Positions 56,223 through 64,000 of a stretch of 64,000 bases of DNA are shown piece by piece (the stretch's first letter is position 1; each line of letters opens with the position of its first letter). Under the pieces are notes generated by a model. The model searched no databases, was not told the DNA's origin, and saw only the letters and a list, made by a program, of their open reading frames with translations. Origin of the DNA: Ferruginibacter paludis (GTDB lineage: Bacteria; Bacteroidota; Bacteroidia; Chitinophagales; Chitinophagaceae); the NCBI RefSeq assembly GCF_030409685.1, contig NZ_JAUFQJ010000004.1, positions 496,001 to 560,000 of the forward strand, in the 5' to 3' direction. The position numbers and the translations under genes are program-made.

Positions 56223-57455
56223 TTATTTTACCTTCAAATGATCTGGTTGTTTCGGAAACGGGTGAATTTTCATTCCCGGAATATGCTCATAATTTTCCAT
56301 CACCAGCGCAGCAGCGCCAATTAATTCGGCCTGTTTTCCCAGCGTGGAAATTTCAATGTTGGTGCTTTCATACAAACGATAAATACAATGTTCATTCAAA
56401 GCCTGTTGTATCGGAGCCTGCCATATCTGCCCGGCTGCGGAGCCTCTGCCACTCAGCACAATTGTTTTAGGATTCAGCAGGTGAATCAATACTGCTACGC
56501 CTTTTCCAATGTTATATCCTGCTTTTGAAAAAAGTTCAATGGCAAACTGGTCGCCACTTTTTACGGCTTCGATGATGGCGTCAAAATCCTGCTCCAGGTC
56601 ATCTCCCTGCAGCGAACTCAGTTTAGAAATCCGGCCCGCTTTAATTCCTTCCCTTGCCTGTTCTACAATCAGCAATAAAGAGGTTTCTGTTTCAAGACAG
56701 CCTGTTTTACCACAGCTGCACAATTTGCCGTTTAAAAATAACGGGATGTGACTGAACTCTCCGGCAAAACCTTCATGCCCGCGAAAGAGTTCGCCATTTA
56801 AAATAAGGCCAAGACCAATACCCCAGGCAATGTTAATCACCATGGCATTGCTTACTCCCCTTGCTGCACCAAAGCGTAATTCGGCGAGGGCAACCAAGCT
56901 GCTGTCGTTATCAATAAATACAGGCACTTTTATTTTTTCGCTGATATGCCGGGTGATACTTTTAAAATTGGGCAATTGCATGAAGGTGTAATTCACCCCT
57001 TTTTTTACATCTACAAAACCGGGCATGCCGATACCAACACCAACAAATTTTTCTTTGGATATGCCAGACTTGTCCATCACGTATTGTATCCTCTCAATCA
57101 ATATCTGCAATGCTTCGGGGTTGTCGGGCAACGGCAGCACAACTTTTTCAATGGGAGAAACAAAATTGTTTTCCATATCCATCACAGCAATTTTTGTAAC
57201 AAATTGGTCCATGGCGACAGATACCAGGTACATCACATCTTTCTGCAATGTATACGTCAGTGGTCGACGACCGCCGGTGGAAGCTGCGTAACCTGATTCA
57301 ACCACGAGGTTTTGAGCTAGTAAATCTTCCAGTAGCTTGGCTGTAACAGGGAAACTTTTATCAATTTTAAAACAAAGATCAGCGCAGGACAAGCTATCCT
57401 GGAAATACAGTTCTTTTAAAATTTTATTGCGGGATAATTTCTTTTTCTCAGTCAT
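56223..57455 (-). CDS. ROK-family transcription regulator 2
   Basis: This 410-residue protein has the same architecture as the following gene: winged helix-turn-helix to about residue 78 (ending ASTGGRRPLTY), then a ROK domain with GVGIGMPGFVDVKKG, FIDNDSSLVALAELRFG and the zinc motif GKLCSCGKTGCLETE. The two proteins share long identical runs, most notably QQALNEHCI, GYNIGKGVAVLIHLLNP and SGRGSAAG, so they arose by tandem duplication. Divergence is highest in the N-terminal half and in linker regions, as expected for a shift in DNA site or ligand. It is the first gene of the minus-strand unit ROK2-ROK1-SusC-SusD. Confidence 0.94.
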   Translation of the reverse strand: MTEKKKLSRNKILKELYFQDSLSCADLCFKIDKSFPVTAKLLEDLLAQNLVVESGYAASTGGRRPLTYTLQKDVMYLVSVAMDQFVTKIAVMDMENNFVSPIEKVVLPLPDNPEALQILIERIQYVMDKSGISKEKFVGVGIGMPGFVDVKKGVNYTFMQLPNFKSITRHISEKIKVPVFIDNDSSLVALAELRFGAARGVSNAMVINIAWGIGLGLILNGELFRGHEGFAGEFSHIPLFLNGKLCSCGKTGCLETETSLLLIVEQAREGIKAGRISKLSSLQGDDLEQDFDAIIEAVKSGDQFAIELFSKAGYNIGKGVAVLIHLLNPKTIVLSGRGSAAGQIWQAPIQQALNEHCIYRLYESTNIEISTLGKQAELIGAAALVMENYEHIPGMKIHPFPKQPDHLKVK

Positions 57456-57672
57456 TGTGGCTTGGTAAAAAATCGGTGTAAGAAAATGATAGTATGAATA
57501 ACTAAAGGTAGAAAAAACATCTTAAATATTTAAAGAAGTTGCGTTTCTCACAAAGAGAACAAAGGATACAAAGCACGCAAAGAATTTTTTGGACAGCCAA
57601 TAAAATATATGAGTACTGTGTTATAAATAAGTTGCATCCGTTGAATTCGCAGCATCCGTTGTGTGAATCATT

Positions 57673-60480
57673 CTATTTTACTTCAAACTCATAATCGCCG
57701 GAACCTACGCTGATTTTTGCTACTCCTTCGCTGTAGAAAATTTGTTTGCCTGCCACCGGCAGCTGGTTATTATAAATGGTTGCGCCTTTAGCCGCTGGCA
57801 GATAAATATTGGCCGTTGTATTAACCGGTATCTGTACATGCAGTAAAAAATTTTTGCCATTCTTTTTCCAATCTGTTGTAATCCATCCGTAAGGTGAATG
57901 AAAACTTCCTTTGGCTGTAATGATATCACCAACCGGCTGGGGACGGATCTTTATTTTTTGAAAAGCTACCGAGCTTTCTTCCTGGTCGATGCCAGCCAGA
58001 CCGCTGTAAAACCATTCCATAATATGCCCCAGCATTAAATGATTATTGGATACATCTTCCAGTGCGGGCCAGGATTCGGTTAAGGCCGTGGCGCCTTTCT
58101 TCAGCTGAAAACCATAGCCCGGTACATCATCGCGGTTGTTCATATCAAATAACAACTGCGATGCGCCGCCTTTATCCAATGCGTTTACCAGGTAATGAAA
58201 TCCGATATCACCTGCCGTCAATGCCTTATTGCCTGCATAAATAGAATCTACCAGATTTTTAATTACCGCCTTCTTATTCTTTTCATTTACCAGGCCAACA
58301 CTAAAAGGCATGGCCATAGCCGTTTGGCTGCCTGTTGAATACACATTGGTTTTACTGTTAAAAAACTTTTTGTTGAAAGAGGTCTTGATGGAAGCTGCCA
58401 GTGCTGCATATTTTGTTGCATCGCTTTGCTCATTCAGCAAGGTGGCCATTTTACTTACCAGTGTGGCGTCATAATAAAATATAGAAGTAGCAGTGACCGT
58501 TTTTGGAGTCAACTGCGATTCACCTGGCGGGTTGGGACCATAATCGTACCAATCGCCAAGGCCATGCGATAACAAGTAATCCGTTGACTTGCTCTGCTGG
58601 TAATCCACATATTTTTTTGCCATGGCATAAGCCTTTTGCAGAATATCTTTATCGCCATACCATTCGTACAATAACCAGGGAAGTATCACTGAACTGCTGC
58701 CCCACTCCGGCGAATCCAGGAAGCCTCCTTCAAACACAACATACTCCGGTGCGATATCCGGCACAAAGCCTTCGGGGTATTGAGCGTCCATCAGGTCGTG
58801 CACCAGCTTTCGGTATAAATGGTACACATCATGGTTATAATGAATAGAATTGCCCATCAGGTAATCCTGCTCCAGCCAGCTCAGTTTTTCGCGATGCGGA
58901 CAATCGGTAACGATGCTTTGCATATTGCTTTTAATCGCCCAGTTAATCAGCGTATAAATGCGGTTAAATAATGGATTGCTGCATTCAAAATCACCATTCA
59001 CCGGATTGCTGTTTCTGTTGTGTAAAGAAGTAAGCTGTACAATTACCGGCAACCCCGTAACGTTAGTCAAATTATCCGTCACTGCACCATCCACCTGGAC
59101 ATACCTGAAACCGTAATAGGTAAATTTAGGTTGCCATATTTCTTCCCCATCGCTTTTCATTGTATAAGTAAAATAGAAAGGATCGCCGGTAGCGGATTGA
59201 TTGGCGAGTTGATTTTTATTGATCAGTTCAGCCGGAATTAATTTGACCTGTTGCCCTTTTCTTCCTTTTATTTTCAACCGGATAATACCCGAAATATTCT
59301 GACCAAAATCGTACAACAGTGTATTGGCCGAAGGTTGTACAACTTTCTTTACAGTAAATGAATCCATCAATGCAACCGGATAATCCTGTTCGGGTGACAG
59401 CTGCCCTTTAGGCGCCTTTATTAACAGCGGTCTCATCCATTTTGAATCATCAAATGCAGCCTTGTTCCATCCTTCCTGCTCCATCCTGGCATCATAATCT
59501 TCGCCGCCATAAATACTGCTGAAAGTAATGGGTGAAGGCGATGTTTTCCAGGTCGCATCAGATACGATGTCCTCGATTGCGCCATCATCATAAGTAATTT
59601 TCAGGCGGCAAATCATGGTAGGCATGCCAAATGCATCTACTATTTTAAAATATCTTTCCCTGTTGATATTATAAAAACCGTTGCCCACAATTGCCCCGAT
59701 GGCATTCTTGCCGCTGACTAATTGGGATGTAACATCAAACGTGTTATATAAAATAGTTTTATCAAAATAAGTCCAGCCGGGTGCCAAAAAAGCGGTGCCC
59801 GTTTTGTCGCCGTTAATACTCAGTTCATACTGGCCCAGTCCGGTAACAAACAGCAAAGCCGTTTTTATTTTTTTGCTGATGGCAAAGGATTTTCTAAACA
59901 GCGGTACTACGGGACGTTGCAGGCATTTGTTACCCAGCGTTTCTGCATAAGGCTCATGTATGCCCGGCACCGTGCGCATCGAATCGTTTAATTCCTCATA
60001 GCCGATCCATTTTGCATTTGACCAGTCCTTTGTTGAAAACAAGCCGGTAATAAACTGCTGATCGCTACTCCAGCCGGAGCTATGATTATTGTTATCCCAT
60101 ACCTGCAGTTTCCAGAAATACAATTGGGCTGGTTGCAACGGCTGGCCCTTGTAATCAACTAAAACTGATTGTCTGCTTTTTACAATATCGGAATTGTATA
60201 CATCATAGTCGCCCTGGGCAAGCTTGCTTTTTGATGAAGCAATCACGAGCTGGTAAGCTGTTTGATACTGATTGTGTTCAGTTGAAGACAGTTCCCATCC
60301 GAAGCGTAATTTTTGCAACACAACACCTGCCGGGTTGACTTTATTTTCACACAATGCACTTGTGATTTTTATCTGGGATTTGCTGTGTAGAAAGCAGGAT
60401 AGCAATATCAGCAACAATTCAATTTTTTGACGCCAAAAATTTTTGTTGATAAAAATGGGACTTGTTATATTTTTTTTCAT
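57673..60480 (-). CDS. GH78 alpha-L-rhamnosidase, exported
   Basis: The gene encodes 935 residues with an N-terminal signal (hydrophobic core ILLSCFLHS). Beta-sandwich domains open the protein (about 35-430), with the Bac_rhamnosid N pattern (GLGQYELSINGDKTG...PGWTYFDKTILYNTFDVT). The (alpha/alpha)6 barrel follows with the GH78 hallmark TDCPHREKLSWLEQD, whose Glu531 is the presumed general acid. Next come GFVPDIAPEYVVF...SPEWGSSSVILPWLLYEWYGD and the C-terminal beta-sandwich. These inverting enzymes release alpha-L-rhamnose from pectin-type or secondary-metabolite glycans. It lies 66 bp after GH36 and is the last gene of the GH97-led run. Confidence 0.96.
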   Translation of the reverse strand: MKKNITSPIFINKNFWRQKIELLLILLSCFLHSKSQIKITSALCENKVNPAGVVLQKLRFGWELSSTEHNQYQTAYQLVIASSKSKLAQGDYDVYNSDIVKSRQSVLVDYKGQPLQPAQLYFWKLQVWDNNNHSSGWSSDQQFITGLFSTKDWSNAKWIGYEELNDSMRTVPGIHEPYAETLGNKCLQRPVVPLFRKSFAISKKIKTALLFVTGLGQYELSINGDKTGTAFLAPGWTYFDKTILYNTFDVTSQLVSGKNAIGAIVGNGFYNINRERYFKIVDAFGMPTMICRLKITYDDGAIEDIVSDATWKTSPSPITFSSIYGGEDYDARMEQEGWNKAAFDDSKWMRPLLIKAPKGQLSPEQDYPVALMDSFTVKKVVQPSANTLLYDFGQNISGIIRLKIKGRKGQQVKLIPAELINKNQLANQSATGDPFYFTYTMKSDGEEIWQPKFTYYGFRYVQVDGAVTDNLTNVTGLPVIVQLTSLHNRNSNPVNGDFECSNPLFNRIYTLINWAIKSNMQSIVTDCPHREKLSWLEQDYLMGNSIHYNHDVYHLYRKLVHDLMDAQYPEGFVPDIAPEYVVFEGGFLDSPEWGSSSVILPWLLYEWYGDKDILQKAYAMAKKYVDYQQSKSTDYLLSHGLGDWYDYGPNPPGESQLTPKTVTATSIFYYDATLVSKMATLLNEQSDATKYAALAASIKTSFNKKFFNSKTNVYSTGSQTAMAMPFSVGLVNEKNKKAVIKNLVDSIYAGNKALTAGDIGFHYLVNALDKGGASQLLFDMNNRDDVPGYGFQLKKGATALTESWPALEDVSNNHLMLGHIMEWFYSGLAGIDQEESSVAFQKIKIRPQPVGDIITAKGSFHSPYGWITTDWKKNGKNFLLHVQIPVNTTANIYLPAAKGATIYNNQLPVAGKQIFYSEGVAKISVGSGDYEFEVK

Positions 60481-60546
60481 ACCGTGTTGATGTATTGTGG
60501 TTCAATTTTTTTGTTGCGATTGAATTGCCTGAATGATCAAATGTGT

Positions 60547-62331
60547 TTATAAAAACTTTAGCTGATACACTTTACCGCTGTGTGCAGGCAACGTGTCTTT
60601 CCATTCGCTTTCATACACACCTTTCTTTTCATCAGTCCAGTAATCTTTTATTTGATAAGCTTTTGACAGCGGCACAGTAAACTTTTTTACCTGGTCATCT
60701 TTATTTAATAAAATAAGAAAGGTTGCTTCCGGAGTTTTCAACCAGCCAACATCCAGCGCCGGATTGAACAAGGCGCTCGTCTTTTTTGGCGGCAACATCT
60801 TTTTCAAAATGGCTAATCTTTCCGGCGTAATGATGGTAAGATCGTCGCCGCTTAGCACCAGGCCGCCTGTTGCAAACAACAACGATGCGTGGTACATAAA
60901 TTCATTTGACGGTAAATTACCGGTAAGCAAAACACAATCCGGATCATTCCACCATAAGCGCCCGTTTTGCCAGCTGCGCAATAAATTTTCATCGCCGGTG
61001 GCAGAAAAAGTGTTCCAGTCACGACTGATATCGTTGGAACTTCGGGAACCGTTGATCAGTCCAATAGAAGGCCACAGCGGATGATTGCAACCTAAAATAA
61101 AAGCATTGCCAGCGCCCTTTAAGATAGCCTTCATTCCGCTGCGGTAGGCGGTTACACGTGTAGCGGTTTTATCATAATACAGACCACCGGGCAAGGCACC
61201 CCAAAAGTTAGCATCGAGTTTAAAATAAGTGCATCCCCATTGCGCTGACATGGTTTTGAACACATGGGTAAGATGCGCCTGTACTGCAGGGTTGGTGGCG
61301 TCCAGTGCATACCAGGGTGCCAAACGCCAGCCACCAAAAGTTACTTTGTCACTGCGCAAAGGTTTACCCAAACTATCTTTTACCAGCCAGTCCGGATGCT
61401 CCTTAAATACCCTGGAATTGCTGTCGCAGATAAAAGGCGCAACCCAAATGGCGGGTTCAAATCCTGCGGTTTTAATTTCTTTTAAAACTGCCTGTATGCT
61501 GTTGCCAAATGCGTTGCCCGTTTCAAGCCAGTCGCCCATATGCGGCTGGTAGCCATCATCCAGCTGGATGTATTTTAACTGCGGAATATTTTGCTTAATG
61601 TAAGTAAGATGATCTGTGATATTTTTTGCTGTTACATCCGGCCCAAAGCAATACCAGGAACACCAGCCTGCAGGAATATTACTTTGCAGCCGCGGATGAA
61701 AATGATTGATACGGCTTGCAAATGCTGATGTAAGTGCATTATTATTTTTTGCAGTGAGTATAGAAAATTCCTCGAGTCTTACAGAAGCGCCCGGTTTTAA
61801 TAACGTATTTTCCATGTCCATGACTACTTTAACCGTATCGGCAGAAAGATAAAACTTGCCGATATATCGAAAGGATGAGTTGAAGCCCATCAGCATCGGT
61901 TCGCTGTTAGCGGGCTGCACTACCAGCATGTTATAAACGGCTTTGTAGCCTGCAGGCTGTGGCAATTTATAATGACCATTGTCATCATAACCGCCGACCA
62001 GTTTTGGCGATGCCAGTGTACCGCGGTACTGGCTCAGCATTTGAAAACCTTCAGCATATATTGCTGTCTCGGGCTTAAATAAATGATTCGCCTGGAACAG
62101 TACTGCTTCTTTTAAATTAAGATTACCTACGCCAGTATTGGTTATTGTTGTGTTACAAAAGGTGCCCTGCCATGTGCGGGTAATTTTTACATTTGTGGCA
62201 ACGCTGCCATCTTGCAGTAACACATATGAGTCACTTTGTTTAATTGCCGAAACGATGTTATTCTGAGCCGTTACAGTAAACAGGCAAGCACAAAACAATT
62301 GCACCAAAATAATAAAGAAGAAGTATTTCAT
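60547..62331 (-). CDS. GH36-type alpha-galactosidase, exported
   Basis: The ATG at 62331 is chosen over 62349 because it gives a simple signal peptide (KYFFFIILVQLFCACLFTVTAQ). The first 225 residues are a beta-domain, then the (beta/alpha)8 barrel: AGWCSWYCFGPDVTAKNI, LKYIQLDDGYQPHMGDW, FEPAIWVAPFICDSNS, and the nucleophile Asp373 in TYFKLDANFWG. SRDWNTF and LWWNDPDC follow, with the acid/base Asp in the latter. The C-terminal sandwich closes it. GH36/GH27 clan-D retaining enzymes release alpha-galactose. The length of about 594 residues is short for GH36 but the motif order fits. It starts 115 bp after the DUF6891-like gene. Confidence 0.9.
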   Translation of the reverse strand: MKYFFFIILVQLFCACLFTVTAQNNIVSAIKQSDSYVLLQDGSVATNVKITRTWQGTFCNTTITNTGVGNLNLKEAVLFQANHLFKPETAIYAEGFQMLSQYRGTLASPKLVGGYDDNGHYKLPQPAGYKAVYNMLVVQPANSEPMLMGFNSSFRYIGKFYLSADTVKVVMDMENTLLKPGASVRLEEFSILTAKNNNALTSAFASRINHFHPRLQSNIPAGWCSWYCFGPDVTAKNITDHLTYIKQNIPQLKYIQLDDGYQPHMGDWLETGNAFGNSIQAVLKEIKTAGFEPAIWVAPFICDSNSRVFKEHPDWLVKDSLGKPLRSDKVTFGGWRLAPWYALDATNPAVQAHLTHVFKTMSAQWGCTYFKLDANFWGALPGGLYYDKTATRVTAYRSGMKAILKGAGNAFILGCNHPLWPSIGLINGSRSSNDISRDWNTFSATGDENLLRSWQNGRLWWNDPDCVLLTGNLPSNEFMYHASLLFATGGLVLSGDDLTIITPERLAILKKMLPPKKTSALFNPALDVGWLKTPEATFLILLNKDDQVKKFTVPLSKAYQIKDYWTDEKKGVYESEWKDTLPAHSGKVYQLKFL

Positions 62332-62446
62332 TGGCTGAATATATTTCAAAAAAATGATTTGGAAAGAGGTAAGGGTGAATAAATTGCGGTATTAAAAGTA
62401 AACTACTTGCTTATTCATCATTTGACTTTCGCGACTTTAAGGTTGA

Positions 62447-63106
62447 TCACCAAAATTTCCAAAATGGTTTCCCGGCATTTTGTTTCTTTGTTAAAATACT
62501 TATTACCCTTTGCGTTCCCCAATCTTCATTATCCGGTGTTTTTTGCCATGTAATATTTTTTATTTCAATTCTTTGGTCCACTGTGCCGGGCCAGCTTATT
62601 TCAAAATTATTTTTTTGAAATGCCGTTACGATCCTGTTTGCAACATCCAGTGCTTCTCTGTCATTTTGTGCCGGGCTGTCAAAACCTAAAAGCAAATTCC
62701 TGCACTCCGGATCGATCGCCCTGCCTAGATCCTGCTCGTGGTAATAACAGAAACCAAATGCGTTAATCCCCAGTTCACGTAGCTCTTCAATGGCTTCCAT
62801 GCAATCCGCTTCGCCATCCTGCTTCGTGTACCCAGCTTTATGCAGACAGACTATTTTTTGTTCAATTAATTCATCAAACACTTTTACCAGTCTGTCAAAA
62901 TCAGTTGGCCTTTTCCAATTCAAGCTTTGTTTTTGATGCACATTATATTTTTCTGCGATGATCAGTCTGAGCCATTCTTCATCAAAATCATCTTCATTAT
63001 AAAACATATCCCTGATGCTGTCAAAAAGTTGCAGTTCATTTTCAAATCCAAACTGAATGTCCATATGCAGTTGTTCTGTTACCTCGTCTTTGATATCTTG
63101 TGTCAC
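62447..63106 (-). CDS. DUF6891-like cytosolic protein, function unknown
   Basis: This 219-residue acidic protein has no signal peptide and is probably cytosolic. It has a helical N-terminal half (IQFGFENELQLFDSIRDMFYNEDDFDEEWLRLIIAEKY). The C-terminal half has conserved-looking patches (CLHKAGYTKQDGEADCMEA, FGFCYYHEQDLGRA, LLLGFDSP). I associate these with the uncharacterised DUF6891 family from memory, without proof. It sits between two exported glycosidase genes on the same strand with gaps of 51 and 115 bp, so it may be cotranscribed by chance. No catalytic residues can be named. Confidence 0.6.
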   Translation of the reverse strand: MTQDIKDEVTEQLHMDIQFGFENELQLFDSIRDMFYNEDDFDEEWLRLIIAEKYNVHQKQSLNWKRPTDFDRLVKVFDELIEQKIVCLHKAGYTKQDGEADCMEAIEELRELGINAFGFCYYHEQDLGRAIDPECRNLLLGFDSPAQNDREALDVANRIVTAFQKNNFEISWPGTVDQRIEIKNITWQKTPDNEDWGTQRVISILTKKQNAGKPFWKFW

Positions 63107-63157
63107 CTTGTAATAATTAAATTTATTTTCAGATGATGTGCCGGCTCTTTCTGGCTA

Positions 63158-64000
63158 TTATTGTTTCAATAATCTTACAAAAAATCCACCGCCGGGCGCC
63201 AGGTGAAAATGCATGGTATCTTTCTTTTTCACCACTTCATCCGCCAAAATATAATCCGCGGCATAACGTTCTGCATTAACGCCGTCTTTGCAAATAGTAG
63301 CTTTATAGTTGCCCTCTGCGAGAAAATCAAACTTAAGATCGATGTCCCTGGCTGACCAATCGGTCATGGCACCGATGTACCAATCGGAACCTTTTTGTCT
63401 TGCAGTAACAATGTATTCACCTGCTTTACCGTCAATGATATTCGTTTCATCCCATGTAGTGGGCAGGCTCCCCATCAGTTCTGTAAAAGCAGGTTCCAGC
63501 CAAGCTTGTGAAGGATTACCGCCGAATATCTGCATCGGGTTATCATACACCGCAAACATGGCCAGCTGGTGGCTTCTTGTTCCCTGCGTCATCACCATGC
63601 CTTCAATATTGCGAAATTGTTTTTGTGTGGTGTTGTTAAACACCAGTGGCTCATAATCCAGCGAGCCAGCCAGCATCCGGGTGTATGGGAGCGTTACATC
63701 ATGCGGTGGCGTAGTTTTGTTACTCCACATATTATATTCAGATCCCTGCACACCTTCTCTTGTAATATTGTTTGGGTAAGTGCGGTTAAAGCCCTTCTGT
63801 GGATAAGCGCCGTGGTACATGATCATGATCTTATGATCGGCGCAGGCCTTTGCAATGCGGGCATAAAAGTTCACCGTCTTCTGGTCATCCCGGTCAATAA
63901 AATCAGTCATGATAAAATCCACACCCCATTTATTAAACCTGTCCAGGGCGCTGTCCAATTGCCTGTCGAGCGTGTATGCCAGCGTCCACATATTGATCTT
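63158..64000 (-). CDS. GH97 glycosidase, 5' end outside window
   Basis: The frame continues through the right edge, so only the C-terminal 281 residues or so of an expected 650-700 are seen. The visible part of the (beta/alpha)8 barrel has GVDFIMTDFIDRDDQ, with Asp where the retaining (alpha-galactosidase-type) GH97 enzymes have their nucleophile. IMIMYHGAYPQKGFNRTYPN, REGVQGSEYNMWSNK and the strand MLAGSLDYEPLVFNN follow. The C-terminal beta-sandwich ends HFHLAPGGGFFVRLL. The inverting (SusB-like) branch uses Glu instead. Retaining alpha-galactosidase is the best guess. It is probably the first gene of the run that ends with GH78. Confidence 0.93.
   Translation of the reverse strand, partial: KINMWTLAYTLDRQLDSALDRFNKWGVDFIMTDFIDRDDQKTVNFYARIAKACADHKIMIMYHGAYPQKGFNRTYPNNITREGVQGSEYNMWSNKTTPPHDVTLPYTRMLAGSLDYEPLVFNNTTQKQFRNIEGMVMTQGTRSHQLAMFAVYDNPMQIFGGNPSQAWLEPAFTELMGSLPTTWDETNIIDGKAGEYIVTARQKGSDWYIGAMTDWSARDIDLKFDFLAEGNYKATICKDGVNAERYAADYILADEVVKKKDTMHFHLAPGGGFFVRLLKQ

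Overview
The window reads as the chromosome of a Bacteroidota bacterium, most likely of the Chitinophagaceae. The reasons are a SusC/SusD pair, many exported glycoside hydrolases with short signal peptides ending in AQ or GQ, SusD-type lipoproteins, weak ribosome binding sites and moderate GC. No rRNA, tRNA, CRISPR array, transposase or plasmid function was found. Almost everything is on the minus strand. The exceptions are a response regulator cut by the left edge, a small membrane protein, one GH92 mannosidase and one AraC-type regulator.

Layout. (1) 0-4.3 kb, plus strand: end of a LuxR-type response regulator, a polytopic membrane protein, GH92 mannosidase A. (2) 4.4-5.4 kb: a lone AT-rich gene that looks like a RES-domain (NAD-targeting) protein without an antitoxin partner. 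(3) 17.1 down to 5.5 kb: a fucose/galactose/arabinose-type debranching set (GH29, Zn dehydrogenase, DinB, GH95, beta-helix GH141-like with PDZ, GH27, GH43, SMP-30 lactonase), divergent from an AraC regulator. (4) 33.3 down to 19.3 kb: a redox/structural module usually associated with Planctomycetes (DUF1549/DUF1553 cytochrome, DUF1501, six-bladed propeller, membrane cytochrome with leucine-rich repeats), then three consecutive GH29 fucosidases and two SGNH esterases. (5) 57.5 down to 33.5 kb: two tandem ROK regulators, SusC, SusD and a strong terminator. A redoxin, a cytochrome/copper monooxygenase fusion, a giant FG-GAP/UnbV protein, a vanadium haloperoxidase-like enzyme, an alpha/beta hydrolase, GH125, GH29, GH16, a second GH92 and an SRPBCC protein follow. 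(6) 64 down to 57.7 kb: GH97 (cut by the right edge), a DUF6891-like protein, GH36, GH78.

How it may work together. The enzymes are almost all exo-acting and remove fucose, galactose, mannose, rhamnose and arabinose-type side sugars. SusCD would import the products, and the AraC and ROK proteins would sense sugars. No sulfatase is present, which argues against sulfated marine fucoidan and for plant, fungal or bacterial heteroglycans. The GH92/GH125/GH16 run fits fungal mannoprotein and beta-glucan. The second GH92 carries Gln615 where the family's general acid Glu normally sits, a change known from mannosyl-phosphodiester-cleaving members.

The least understood parts are the two oxidoreductase modules embedded among the glycosidases (25.9-33.3 kb and 42.7-49.5 kb) and several long perfect or nested palindromes between genes. 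The best of these are 11346-11473, 25767-25870 and 29280-29491. All functional statements rest on motif reading by eye; no database search was run.
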